DNA from: Rhexocercosporidium sp. MPI-PUGE-AT-0058
Lineage: Eukaryota; Ascomycota; Leotiomycetes; Helotiales
Assembly: GCA_020746875.1 (NCBI GenBank)
Contig: JAGTJL010000029.1
Coordinates: 1-64,000, forward strand
Length of the DNA: 64,000 nucleotides
Direction of reading: 5' to 3'
Shown here: piece after piece, positions 48,479-57,736 of the stretch
Layout: each line of letters begins with the position of its first letter
Numbering within the stretch: the first letter of the stretch is position 1
Made by a program: the position numbers and the translations under genes
Notes under the pieces: generated by a model
The model's input: only the letters and a program-made list of their open reading frames with translations
Database searches by the model: none
What the model was told of the DNA's origin: nothing

Positions 48479-48635
48479 CCGAAGGGGGTGGACAGTAAGT
48501 CTCGCCCTCCCTTGTCCACAGTAAGGTTATTCTTCCAATCAATTGTCTGCAATTCTAGGAATTTCTCCATGGATTTCTTTGCAAGTTAAATCCACAAAAG
48601 GGAGTATAGCGAAACCCACTGTCCACCCCCTTCCG
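48479..48635. mobile_element. 157-bp MITE with TA target duplication
   Basis: Terminal inverted repeats CCGAAGGGGGTGGACAGT on the left and CGGAAGGGGGTGGACAGT (reverse complement) on the right extend into RRGTYTCGC. TA lies on both sides (48477-48478, 48636-48637). There is no coding sequence. It sits about 420 bp upstream of the sedolisin start codon and has little RIP, in contrast to larger elements nearby. Confidence 0.75.
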
Positions 48636-48950
48636 TACTCGGGTAGTACTCGAGTAGGTACTCTTAGGAGCAGCTCCTCGCCTATGTCATCTCACCTCAC
48701 CGGGTGCAGCTTGGCTTCTCGGCCGACAAAGTATGTTCGGTGCTCAATTGCTAGATCAAGCCAGTCATGCGGTCCTGCACTAGTACGAAGTAATTCCTGT
48801 TAATTACACGCTCAAACTCTAAGGGACCCACTGTGCCTGGGCTCGCATCACCTCACCGCCTGGTCCTGCCCACACAAACTCCTATTAAACTTAAAACGAA
48901 CTCAAGGTAGTTGTACGGAGGTACGGAGGTCACGGCAAAATGTTATGATA

Positions 48951-48986
48951 CCCGCAATACGCCTTGGCGCCAAGGCGTATTGCGGG
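48951..48986. repeat. Perfect 36-bp palindrome
   Basis: The first half CCCGCAATACGCCTTGGC is followed directly by its exact reverse complement, with no spacer. It sits just inside the left terminal repeat of the transposon that starts at 48916. The equivalent place at the right end has only a partial version (GCCTTGGCATCGCCAAG). Confidence 0.9.
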
Positions 48987-50529
48987 GCATTCCCATAATA
49001 ACTAGAAATGTAAATTCTCACTTTTTATACTGTAGTTTAAAGCTATTTATATTATTTAATACTTCCATAATAACTTCTAATATACGTAAAATATACTATA
49101 ATCTTGGCACTCGCCTTTAAGCTCTTATTCTTTTTAATATCGGGATTTTTATAGCTTTAATTAATAAAATTACTTTTATATTTCCTTCTTTTATTTATCG
49201 ATTACAAAGAGTTGTTATTTCTAGAAGTTATATATTAAAAGAAGACCGAAAACTTTTACTTTATTATATTATAAATATTTTAAAGTCAGGAAGACTTCTA
49301 AAAGCTATAAAAGAAATATAATAAAAGGTAGAAAAGATTATTTTAAAGAACTTAATAACACGAATACTTTTAACTTAAGTAATTGCTAATATCTTTATTA
49401 AGAAAAACCCTCTTTTTAAAGTCTTTACACGTATAGTTTAGAATATCTTAAATAAACTCGGATATAAAAACTATAAACTAAGCTATAAGCTAGGTCTAAT
49501 ACTTATCGCAAAGGCAATACGTTTGTAATAATATAAAGATTATATAAATTAGACTCTTAAAGACTGGAAACGAGTGATTTAGTCTGATAAAACGTTTATA
49601 ATAATGGGAAGTCAACGAAGGAGGCTCTAGGTATAACGAAAGAAGTCTGAAGCTTATAATTTATATATTATTCGCCGTCGGTGGAAAGGTTTTAAATAGT
49701 TTATGTTTTAGGGTTGCTTCTTATACGATAAGAAAAGGCTATATTATATATAAAAAGATAAGATAAATGCAAAGAAAAAAAAAGTAGAGCTTTGACTTAA
49801 AGAGTAAAATAAGCTCTTTAAGCCGGAGTGTAACCTTGACTAGGAGCTTAAGACTTTAATACGACGTACACGGATTGCTCGTAGAATATTTAGCAAAAAG
49901 CTACTTTAAAAGTAAGGGAAAGCTGTAAGAAAGTTTGTTTGGGACTCTAAAAGAAGCATTAATTAATATAAATATTAAAAGCTAATTCTTTACGAAAAGC
50001 TCTTGCCTTTTGCAAAAAAGTATAAAAAAGACCGTCTTAATATAATCGTTTAAGAAGATAACGCTTCTCTATATGCTTACTTATATTAATAGCGAATGTA
50101 CAATCTTAAGAGATTATACGTATGATTTAGTTAGTTAATTTCTTAGACTTAAATATAATTAAACCTCTGTGGTTTTAGATAAAATGGGAGACTATAAAGT
50201 ACGGAGTAGCGATAAGGCAAAAGCAAATAAAGATAGATTAGTTAAAGTATTAAGAAAATCTCTCTTAAGAGCGAACTCAGCGGTAAATTAAAAGAATCCT
50301 AAGGTATATTTAAGAAGTGATTGTTTTAAAAGGCGGGAATAAATATAAAGAAGGCTTAGGGAATAAATAATAAAACCTAAATAAAGTACACTAATTATTT
50401 AGTGTTAAAAAGCATTGATTTTCTATATAAATTAACTAGGGGAGGAGTGCCAAGAATCACTTGATTTTAGTGCCTTGGCATCGCCAAGCTATTAGCGGAT
50501 TATCATAACATTTTGCCGTGACCTCCGTA

Positions 50530-51952
50530 TAGCGGATATGTATTCCCCTCTGTTTTTACGTAAAGGATCGGTTTAACCTAAAAGGGTAGTACTAGAATAA
50601 CTTAATGTGCGACACACGCGTTTCCTCCTTTCCTTTTATATAATTTAATTATTATAACATAAACTCATTTATAAATAAGCCTTCGGTATTTTGTGGTGTT
50701 TTATTTACGTTTATTCTTGCTTCTTTATAATTATAAATTATAAATATTTTACTTCCTTTGAATTGCCTTATCTTTAAAAAGTGACACGCGTTATATTTTT
50801 TTCTTTTTACACGTAATTAATAACGAGATATTTGCTTCCTTTTTAATATTAGTTGAGAATATAAGTAAATCTATAATTATCTTTTATTTTAATCGACCTA
50901 TAAGTAAATTCGATATACTTATAAAACTGAACGTATTATACTAAAGAAAAAGTTAAGACGTCCTCTTATTTTAATATAAACTTAAGTCGAAGATTTAATC
51001 TTCTTTATATATACTTTTCGCGAAAATTAACGAATATCTTTTACTTAATTAATAATTATTATAAATTTCGGAGTCAAAAAAGATGCTATACAAAGTACTC
51101 TTGCTTATAAGGGGTATTACCGTCGACTAGTAATACGAAAACCCCCGATATTTAAAAAGAATCGTATTCTTTGACTCACATAGGCAAAGGAACACGTCGA
51201 GTGGACAATAAATTAATAATATTAAATCCTATAGACTAACGAGACTTGAATCATTAGTAGTCGTTATACTTAAACGTAAGTGACTCGAGAGCTAGGCGAA
51301 GAATGAGAAGAGATATGTATCGTCGAAAGGCATTAATAAAAGAAGGGTTAAATATTTTAGGGTTATTTTTACAAACATATAAAAGGGCCCGGAATCTTTT
51401 AGGAAAAGAATTAAGGTTTAATTAATAAAGGCTTGTATTAAGCTTATATAGTTTCGGTGATCTATAAATATATTAAGCTAATAAAAAGAAAAAGTATTTA
51501 TTTCGTTTTAATATAAGATAAAGCACTTAAACACACTACTGTTAATACTTAAGCTAATTGATAAGAATAAAAAATCTTTATAATCTTTATCTTTCTTTTC
51601 CGTTTAACCTTAATCTAATTAAATAAGTTTAATATATTATAAAAAACTACCTTTAAGATAACTACTTTAAGATTATAAGGTATAACCAACTTTAAACGAC
51701 TATAAAAGATATATGAGAAAAAGTAGGAGAGTTTGAGTTTTGTGCACTTATTAAGAATATGCTAAAGCGTTATTAAGTTATAATCGATATAAAAGGAAAG
51801 TTTATTAAGTATTAATAAATTCAATTCATTTTATTAATAATATTCGTCTTGAAATTCTACGAGATACACACGTTGCGCGCATTAACGTAATGTTATCCTT
51901 TGCAGTTAAACCGATCCTTTACGTAAAAACAGGGGGGAATATATATCCGCTA
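50530..51952 (+). mobile_element. Tc1/mariner transposon nested in the preceding TIR
   Basis: About 48-bp terminal inverted repeats beginning TAGCGGATATGTATTCCCC (left) and TAGCGGATATATATTCCCC (right, reversed), sharing TTTTTACGTAAAGGATCGG. TA target duplications lie at 50528-50529 and 51953-51954. The plus strand from about 51060 to 51860 reads as a RIP-degraded Tc1 transposase: YENPRYLKRIVFF, FTNIKGPESF-like, NKGLYAYIVSVIYKYIKLI-like, DKALKHTTVNT (DGAPGHTA in intact copies), DNYFKIIRYNQL and a terminal IKGKFIKY. The stops coincide with expected Trp and Gln. Confidence 0.75.
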
Positions 51953-51962
51953 TACCTCCGTA

Positions 51963-52570
51963 CTCGAGTAACCCGCAGTCCGTAATTCCTTAAACTTTTT
52001 ACTGAGAAGTCAGTTCGTCTTATTATCCTTTATGCTTCCCCTCTGACTAGTACATATCCGGAAGGTGTGGCCATGATAAGCGGATAGTCGTATGTCGAGG
52101 CACCCACCCCTAGATACTAATTTCACAACAGGATGTAATAGCGAAAGGATATTACCGTCTTGAAAGGCCTGTTACGGTGCCTAACCTCTAGAACTACCGG
52201 TGACCAATTCTATCTTCCTCTCGAGGACGGAGACAGAGACCAGCAGACCTCGACTCTCAACACAAGGATATCTTAGGATGCCACCTTGTGTCCTGATGTC
52301 TTGCTGCGGCCAGTCTTACGGAAGCGGAGACCTGGTGTCAGGTGGCAAAACTGTACACGTTCTAACATGGGCGCCTTGGCAGCCGAGATGAGTATTGAAT
52401 CCCCTTATTTTTTACTTCTGCTTTTTCTTACACGATTCCCTCGCCATATCCCTTAAAAAAGAAAAAAAGAAGAAACTTCTCCCCCAATCTATGTAGCATC
52501 AGTTTTTATCTTCTCTAAAGGATAAGTGATATCATCGTCATTTTCTTTTAATTAAACCATCAAAAGTCTA
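51963..52570. other. Intergenic, normal composition, no gene supported
   Basis: GC is back to normal immediately after the nested transposons. An open frame at 52200-52391 begins with GTG and has no recognisable feature. Nothing else supported. Confidence 0.4.
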
Positions 52571-52918
52571 ATGAAATTGCTTGGATCATACTTTCTATCG
52601 CCGTGTTATCCGCGGCGACCACGTCAGACTTCAGGTATTCTAACTTTAGCGCAAACCTTGGGCGTTTATCAGTTCCTGAAATTGACTAGCTATCTTGATA
52701 GGCGTATCGACTTTACGAGAGACTATTCTTTTGATGAGATTCGAACTTCTAACGCCTTGATCAAATCATCACAATCAGCGAATCTTCGCTTTTGGTACAG
52801 GGCTTTTCTCTTGCGGAAGATCAATGAGCCATATAGCTTCGGCAGCCACCCTTGTTTTATCAATCTTCTCCCTAGTTTAGATATTCAATATTTAAGTAAA
52901 GCCTATAGAAAAAGTTAA
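52571..52918 (+). CDS. Hypothetical protein, 115 aa, doubtful
   Basis: An ATG-started single frame with no recognisable domain. The first residues MKLLGSYFLSPCYPRR are not a convincing signal peptide because Pro and Arg follow at once. The rest is basic and moderately hydrophobic, rich in Ser, Arg and Leu, with no motif. It lies in a normal-composition island between nested transposons and the Cys-rich secreted gene, on the same strand as the latter. It could be a chance frame, a lineage-specific gene or an exon of something larger. No splice sites were identified. Confidence 0.25.
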   Translation: MKLLGSYFLSPCYPRRPRQTSGILTLAQTLGVYQFLKLTSYLDRRIDFTRDYSFDEIRTSNALIKSSQSANLRFWYRAFLLRKINEPYSFGSHPCFINLLPSLDIQYLSKAYRKS

Positions 52919-53059
52919 CATTCGGACCAGGTCGGGTTAGTGGTGCGTCTAGCAGCGTCCACAAGTCCGCCGCGCCCCTTCATAAATGCTAACTTTATAC
53001 CAACTTTTTTGGTCACCGACATCGTTAGAATATTGACTTTTATTTAGATGGGAAAGTTT

Positions 53060-53263
53060 GAATTAATTTAAATTTTTAAACTCAGAATACGAACAAGTTT
53101 TACCTCCCTTCTTCCCTCCTATAACTAATCAGTCTGATCCCATCTCTCCCTTCTTTCTCCATCTCATTCATTCGAGAAGATAGAATTTAGTTTTGTACCC
53201 GAATCTTCCCTTTAGCTCTGACATTATCTTGCATCGCAATCCTTCCAAACTGCTACTTTCAAC
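53060..53263 (+). promoter_or_regulatory. CT-rich promoter and 5' leader of the Cys-rich secreted gene
   Basis: From about 53100 to 53165 the plus strand is strongly pyrimidine-rich (CTCCCTTCTTCCCTCC and CCCTTCTTTCTCCATCTC), a common layout just before fungal transcription starts. About 100 bp of leader precede the ATG at 53264 (context TCAACATGAAG). Confidence 0.4.
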
Positions 53264-53752
53264 ATGAAGCTTCTCAGCCTTATTATCCTGGCAATGACTG
53301 CTGTTCCAATGGCGTCTGCTTATCCTGGCGATGATGTTGATTGACATGAGTCACGTGATGTGTCACACGTGATTCATCTATCATGAGTATCATTTCTACC
53401 TAGCCTTTAGTATTGGAGCCTATGGCTGCCTATCGTTGAGATGGCTTATATAAAGCATCAACAGCTGTAGTCTTAATTAATCAGTCGAATCCTGTTTACT
53501 GTACATAACCCCGCCAACTGACAGATGATCTCCTCAGGAACGAAATGCTGAAGGCCAACTTGTGAAACGAGTAAGTTCGAGACTACTTGATATAAGGTAG
53601 AGCGCTGATTTCTTCTGTAGAAATATTGTTTTCAAGGCGCTATTAATTGCCACTACGCAAACTCATGTGTTGGTCATGAATGCGCTTTTAGCTGCAGTTG
53701 TGAGGATGGGGCTGTCAGCAGAGACTGTGTCTGGAAATCAGACATGTGTTGA
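53264..53752 (+). CDS. Small secreted cysteine-rich protein with Kex2-type pro-region (candidate effector/peptide), three exons
   Basis: Proposed exons: 53264-53335, 53538-53570, 53621-53752; product 78 aa. Exon 1 encodes the signal peptide MKLLSLIILAMTAVPMASA then YPGDD. Exon 2 gives ERNAEGQLVKR, ending in Lys-Arg, a Kex2 site. Exon 3 gives a 43-aa mature part starting KYCFQGAINC, with eight Cys spaced C-x6-C-x5-C-x4-C-x3-C-x-C-x8-C-x6-C and a C-terminal Cys, consistent with four disulfides. Intron 2 (50 nt) is textbook: GTAAGT donor, CTGAT branch site, TAG acceptor. Intron 1 (202 nt) has a weaker GTTGAT donor, CTGAC branch site and CTCAG acceptor and overlaps an LTR-like insertion. Without intron 1 the frame stops after 26 codons. 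No family recognised. Confidence 0.6.
53335..53523 (+). mobile_element. 189-bp solo-LTR-like insertion inside the secreted-protein gene
   Basis: Starts TGTTGATTGACATGAG and ends CCGCCAACTGACA (TG...CA). It is flanked by GATGA on both sides (53330-53334 and 53524-53528), a 5-bp target duplication. It contains a TATA-like CTTATATAAAGC and a terminal CTGTACATAACCCCGCC, typical of LTRs. No second copy is in the window. Confidence 0.6.
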
Positions 53753-53759
53753 GGTAATT

Positions 53760-54390
53760 ATGAGTGGACAGCTTCGAATGCTAGATGTTTTCTGACTGAC
53801 ATGGTACAAATTCATGCGACTTCCGGCGGGACGAGCTTCATAGTGGCTGGTGACTGGATGGACGTCATCTATCTTTTATGAATTTAGAGCTTGCCAAATC
53901 TAAATTACAGTACCATCATCAAATTCCTGCCTAGAGTTTGAATCATCGGCCGTCGACAGTAACTTTCTATCCCCTCAACCAATCGATGTTGATTCAACAC
54001 CCCAAGTTCCAATTGCTGTTGATTGTGGGTGCCGATTGGTACAGGAGTTGTTTCTTCCCTAATATTGATAAACCCGGTGTCAAATAACCAGCCTCGGAGT
54101 TTATCAGCGACATCGGGAGTGGTGCAGTGACTGGAGCCATGATGGCAGCAGGTATTCCGACAGGCGCCGTGTCGCTGCTGGTCTTGACGGGCAGCCAGTT
54201 GGGTGGATCAGCCGGCCGCGGCATCGCCATTCGCGCCCACCCCACTAAGGCCCTGAGGACAACACTAAGCACTGACATGGCCGGACAGGAAACCGTACAG
54301 CAACCTTACCCCTCTCCTTATTCCAACACCAACTTTATACACAGCTTACCAGATCAATTCAACCTACAAGTCCTAGACAACTCCGTATTC
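53760..54390. other. Region between the secreted gene and a conserved-gene relic
   Basis: Holds the 3' flank of the secreted gene. From about 54110 to 54330 both strands are open: plus GSGAVTGAMMAAGIPTGAVS and following, a Gly/Ala-rich hydrophobic stretch, and minus 53994-54278. The plus version could be a former membrane-like segment or the front of the relic at 54398, but neither has a recognised domain. I cannot decide which, if either, was coding. Confidence 0.3.
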
Positions 54391-54397
54391 TATCATC

Positions 54398-54751
54398 ATG
54401 ACGGATGCCTAAGGCGCAAGAATTCAAGCCAACTGCAAAATCATTTGGGGCGATAGGGACTATGACCTCGACCTTAAGACCGACGACTGGGTGGAATATA
54501 TATGCGTTGTTAAGAGGAGCCACGGGACAAGTTTCGGACCGCCATTGATAATGACTGGATTGTGTAATTCGGAAGAGCAGGCTTGGAGAGAGCTGGATAG
54601 AATATTAGGTGTATAGGCTAGGCAGATACAGAGCGGACAGCCGATAACAAAGGCTTAGTCATTGGAGATATTCGGGGGACCGAATGGGCGTAATAAGCTT
54701 GTTCTAGAGAAATTTCTCGAGGAGGTTGAGAAAAGAGGAATGGATATATGA
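54398..54751 (+). pseudogene. Broken conserved fungal hypothetical gene
   Basis: One plus frame reads IIWGDRDYDLDLKTDDWVEY, ICVVKRSHGTSFGPPLIMTG, LCNSEEQAWRELDRILGV, stop, ARQIQSGQPITKA, stop, SLEIFGGPNGRNKLVLEKFL, EEVEKRGMDI, stop. As I recall, the pattern SFGPPLIMTGLC followed by EEQAWRELDR recurs in a widespread uncharacterised family of Pezizomycotina. Both internal stops are TAG; the first falls where that family has Trp, as a TGG-to-TAG change would give. Another stop (TAA) follows the ATG after four codons. There is no known function. The gene is disabled unless the stops are sequence errors. Confidence 0.5.
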
Positions 54752-55107
54752 AAAGGCACAAGGGACTGATTTTTGTCACTGTGGAATCTCTCCTTAAAGA
54801 TACTTGAGAAAGATAAGAATATGTATTACTCTAGCACTGCCTCTGAAGAGCCGGCCTTGAAACTTTATTCCTTACAGCCTTCATTGCAATGAGGACGAGA
54901 AACTTTATTCTATCTTTTTAACCAGACTCCTATTGATCTACAGTTTCATCAAACCGATCTTCCATTGACCAGGTGCGTGGTGAAGAGAGATGGGTGTGGA
55001 ATTGGCCGAGAACTGGTTAGCAGACCGCTAAAAACAGCGACCAAAACCCCCGAAAACAGCAGGCTCCTAACCGTGTCACTGTATAATAAAGCAATCTTGG
55101 AAGTGGT

Positions 55108-55390
55108 ATTGTGACCGCCCGCGGGTTTCCGCGATCATATGTCACATGACGGATCCATAGATCCTAGGATCCCCCATCGTGAGAAGGGATCCAGGAATCC
55201 AAGGATCCAACTTATCAAGGGATCCAAGGGATCTAAAGAAGAATGAAGGTTCTATATAAAGACTGGCACGTCAAATAGGAGCTTTGTGCTCAACTGAAAA
55301 TAGTATCTCAACCATACTAGTCACGAGGTCTTGTCCGCGACGGCCCTCCGCAAGCTCCGGGGTCACGGGACCTCGCTTCGCCACGGTCTT
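55108..55390 (+). repeat. LTR-like sequence rich in GGATCC/GGGATC motifs
   Basis: Begins TGTGACCGCCCGCGGG, carries many GGATCC/GGATCCA repeats (55150-55235), and has a TATA-like TTCTATATAAAGAC near 55250 followed by GTCACGAGG. This layout fits a gypsy-type LTR start and promoter. No partner LTR was found. Directly after about 55390 the sequence turns A/T-rich. Confidence 0.4.
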
Positions 55391-55850
55391 TAATTAAAAG
55401 CTTTTTATTAAAAATAAAGAATTCTAGCTTTAAATAACTTTTGGTTTTATTTATTACATTCTATAAGATATTTTTATTAATATCTACTTATATTATTAAT
55501 TTTCATTTTTAATCCGGCCTCTGCCGCTTTCCTAAAATCCTTATAATAAACAGCCCTACGCAAGCTCCGGGATTTATTACGGATTTTGCCGAGACCTCAG
55601 GTGGTTATTAAAATTATTTATAAAAGTACTTATAAAACACTTATTAATTTATAAATAAATTTACTTAATAACTTTTAACTTACTTTAATTTAAGAATTTA
55701 CTTAGTTTACTTCTTAGTTTATATTTATAATAACTAACGCTCTTAATACTTTTAATATTATATATGCCTTATATGCCTTAAACCGTTAATTTTAATTTAT
55801 ATATATAACTTTATAATAAACCTTTTAGTTTTTATACTTTAATATATTAC
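55391..55850. other. AT-rich sequence, no gene
   Basis: Sharp drop in GC at about 55390. A GC-retaining segment at 55551-55610 (CCCTACGCAAGCTCCGGG) repeats, with changes, the motif CCCTCCGCAAGCTCCGGG at 55345. Confidence 0.4.
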
Positions 55851-56019
55851 TGTAACGACAGGATGGCTTCGGCTAGGTCAAGGGTCCGGAACAGGTCCGA
55901 CTCCCCTCCGACTCCTTATATATATGGCTCCCTCTTATATAATAGCCCTATAGTTTTTATATTCTAAGTATTAAGTTTATCTTCACTTTCAAAGCTCTTG
56001 CGTCGTTATAATTGCGCAT
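55851..56019 (+). repeat. Possible short LTR
   Basis: Begins TGTAACGACAGGATGG and ends near CGTCGTTATAATTGCGCA, a TG...CA span whose ends are roughly inverted (TGTAACGAC against GTCGTTA). A TATATATATGG TATA-like box lies inside. No target duplication or internal coding region was identified, so this is tentative. Confidence 0.35.
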
Positions 56020-56026
56020 ATTAATT

Positions 56027-56068
56027 ACTTACTTTTATTACTTTTATTACTTTTATTACTTTTATTAA
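56027..56068. repeat. TTATTACTTT decamer array
   Basis: About four head-to-tail copies of TTTTATTACT. Confidence 0.7.
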
Positions 56069-56494
56069 AAAGTAAAATGAAAGCTTAAACTTAAAACGTA
56101 AACTTAATATAAACCTTTAAAAAAGAAAAGATTTATTAAATTTATTAAATTAATAACTTTTAACATTTTTTAATATTAAAGTAGTTTAAATAAGTAATTT
56201 ATTTAAAAAAATTAATTTACTAATAATATTATTAGTAAATCCTTAGTAGTAAGTATTAATTAATTATAAATGCCGCTATTAGTGAAGTATAAAAGCTTAA
56301 TACTTATTTTTATTTTTATTTTTATATATATATATTTAATATATATTTATATACCGTGCTTTTCTATAATATACTCTTATATAAGGTATATTTATATAGT
56401 GTGCTTGACGTATAAAAAGCGGACCCGCAGTTTGTAAACTGCGTATTTGGCTATATAGCCCCTTTACCTTATAACCACGTGATATTCTGTCTGA

Positions 56495-56905
56495 TAGTGG
56501 TTTATATAGCGTGGTTTTATATAGCGTGGTTTTATGTAGCGTGGTTTTATATAGCGTGGACTTATATAGCGTTTATATATATAACGTGGTTTTATATAGC
56601 GTGGTTTTGTATAGCGTGGATTTATATAACGTGGTTTTATATAGCGTGGATTTATATAGCATTTATATATATAGCGTGGTTTTATATAGCGTGGTTTTGT
56701 ATAGCGTGGTTTTATATAGCGTGTATTTATATAACGTTTGTTTTTATAACGTAGTAATATAACGTATATTTATATAGCGTTTATAGCGTGGTTTTATATA
56801 ACGTTTGTTTTATAACGTAGTATTATAACGTATATTTATATAGCGTTTATATATATAACGTGTTTTTATATAGCGTGGTTTTATATAGCGTGTGTTTATA
56901 TAATA
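56495..56905. repeat. 15-bp minisatellite (TTTATATAGCGTGGT)
   Basis: Some two dozen imperfect units of TTTATATAGCGTGGT with variants TTTATATAACGTGG, TTTGTATAGCGTGG and TTTATATATATAACG. The units keep GC-rich CGTGG cores in a strongly A/T-rich setting. Open frames across it (WFYIAWFYIAW-type) are products of the 15-bp period, not genes. Confidence 0.9.
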
Positions 56906-56907
56906 TA

Positions 56908-57000
56908 TTTAATTACTTATTTACTTATTTACTTATTTACTTATTTACTTATTTACTTATTTACTTATTTACTTATTTACTTATTTACTTATTTACTTAG
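56908..57000. repeat. TTACTTAT octamer array
   Basis: About eleven perfect tandem copies of TTACTTAT directly after the minisatellite. Confidence 0.9.
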
Positions 57001-57455
57001 CGTTTATTTATTATAATAATTAAGTAAGTACGTCGAAAGCATGTCAAAAGCACGTGGCGGCTACCCTCGGATACCCCCGGCCAGTAAACCGAGGATTTTG
57101 GTGTTCCTGCGGGTGACTCGTGCGGGCGGGTGCGACCAATCAGCACACTTCACGTGACCCGTTTTTTTTAAAAAGTGATCCACAAATCGCTCAATATTAT
57201 ATAGATTGTCTATTCTACTGTACGTGATACACCTACTTCTCGATCATTGAGATCAACACAACCCACCGTATTCACACCGAGTAAATACACGGACCGTGAC
57301 AGACTCGCTAGATCGATCTTAACCGGCCGCAAGAACTCACGCTCGAGGAATCTTTGTTTGTTAATCAGAATCCCGTTATTTGCCGCCTTATTACAGAGCA
57401 AGAGAAGTGAAAGCGCCGCTTTTAAGGCACGGCGATATAGCAGTTAAAGTACCGA
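57001..57455. other. GC-retaining upstream segment of the DUF3435-like relic
   Basis: 57040-57160 is GC-rich with CACGTG motifs (CACGTGGCGG and TTCACGTGACCC), bordering a region with short ORFs on both strands (57210-57401 minus, 57247-57447 plus). It may include the first coding part of the relic that follows, but I cannot fix a frame. Confidence 0.3.
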
Positions 57456-57736
57456 ATTCTCGGCCAGGCGATCTTTAATATTAAGCAGAAGCTAAGAGCT
57501 GCGCTTTTTAAGCACGTTTAAGAGCGTTAAAATCTAGAATACCTGGTCGACGAGATCGAACGGCAGCTCTTGAAGCTTAAGGTCAGCTAAGACGTGAAGA
57601 TTACTTTAGACCAGAATAATAAGATACCTTCGCTTTAGAAGCGTTTAGCGGAGACCGTAATAATACTTCCGGGCACGATTATCGAAGAAGAGTTCCGCCG
57701 CCGTAATATAGCTATCGATGTAATCGCTGCCTACTA
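57456..57736 (+). pseudogene. DUF3435/C2H2-type gene relic, part 1
   Basis: The plus strand ends this part with NNKIPSL, KRLAETVIILPGTIIEEE and EEEFRRRNIAIDVIAAY. This matches the pattern Q--LPAER-RL-----LPG---E-E--RRRNAAI-AIAAYC seen in a large, TE-like family of fungal DUF3435/FluG-type proteins with C-terminal zinc fingers. RIP stops are present. The frame is cut at 57735 by a Fot1-type element and resumes exactly at 59573. The tyrosine-recombinase part of DUF3435 proteins is not visible here. Confidence 0.5.

Larger units (their letters stand above)
48916..51960 (+). mobile_element. Tc1/mariner-type transposon carrying a nested element in its right TIR
   Basis: Left end CGGAGGTACGGAGGTCACGG continuing CAAAATGTTATGATA. 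The right end is the inverse, but interrupted eight bases from its terminus by a second transposon (50530-51952). TA flanks both ends (48914-48915, 51961-51962). The plus frame from about 49550 to 50400 encodes a degraded DDE transposase: SDKTFIIMGSQRRRL (first Asp), GCFLYDKKRLYYI, EDNASLYAYLY (second Asp), and LDLNIIKPLWF where the usual catalytic Glu of DLN-IEP is Lys. Stops at Trp codons indicate RIP. It separates the sedolisin island from the 52-55 kb island. Confidence 0.8.

Noticed and set aside
56479..56762. Open frames of 91 and 83 aa with WFYIAWFYIAW and SVVLYSVVLYS repeats
   Set aside because: They are produced by the 15-bp minisatellite period, which leaves every frame open on this strand.
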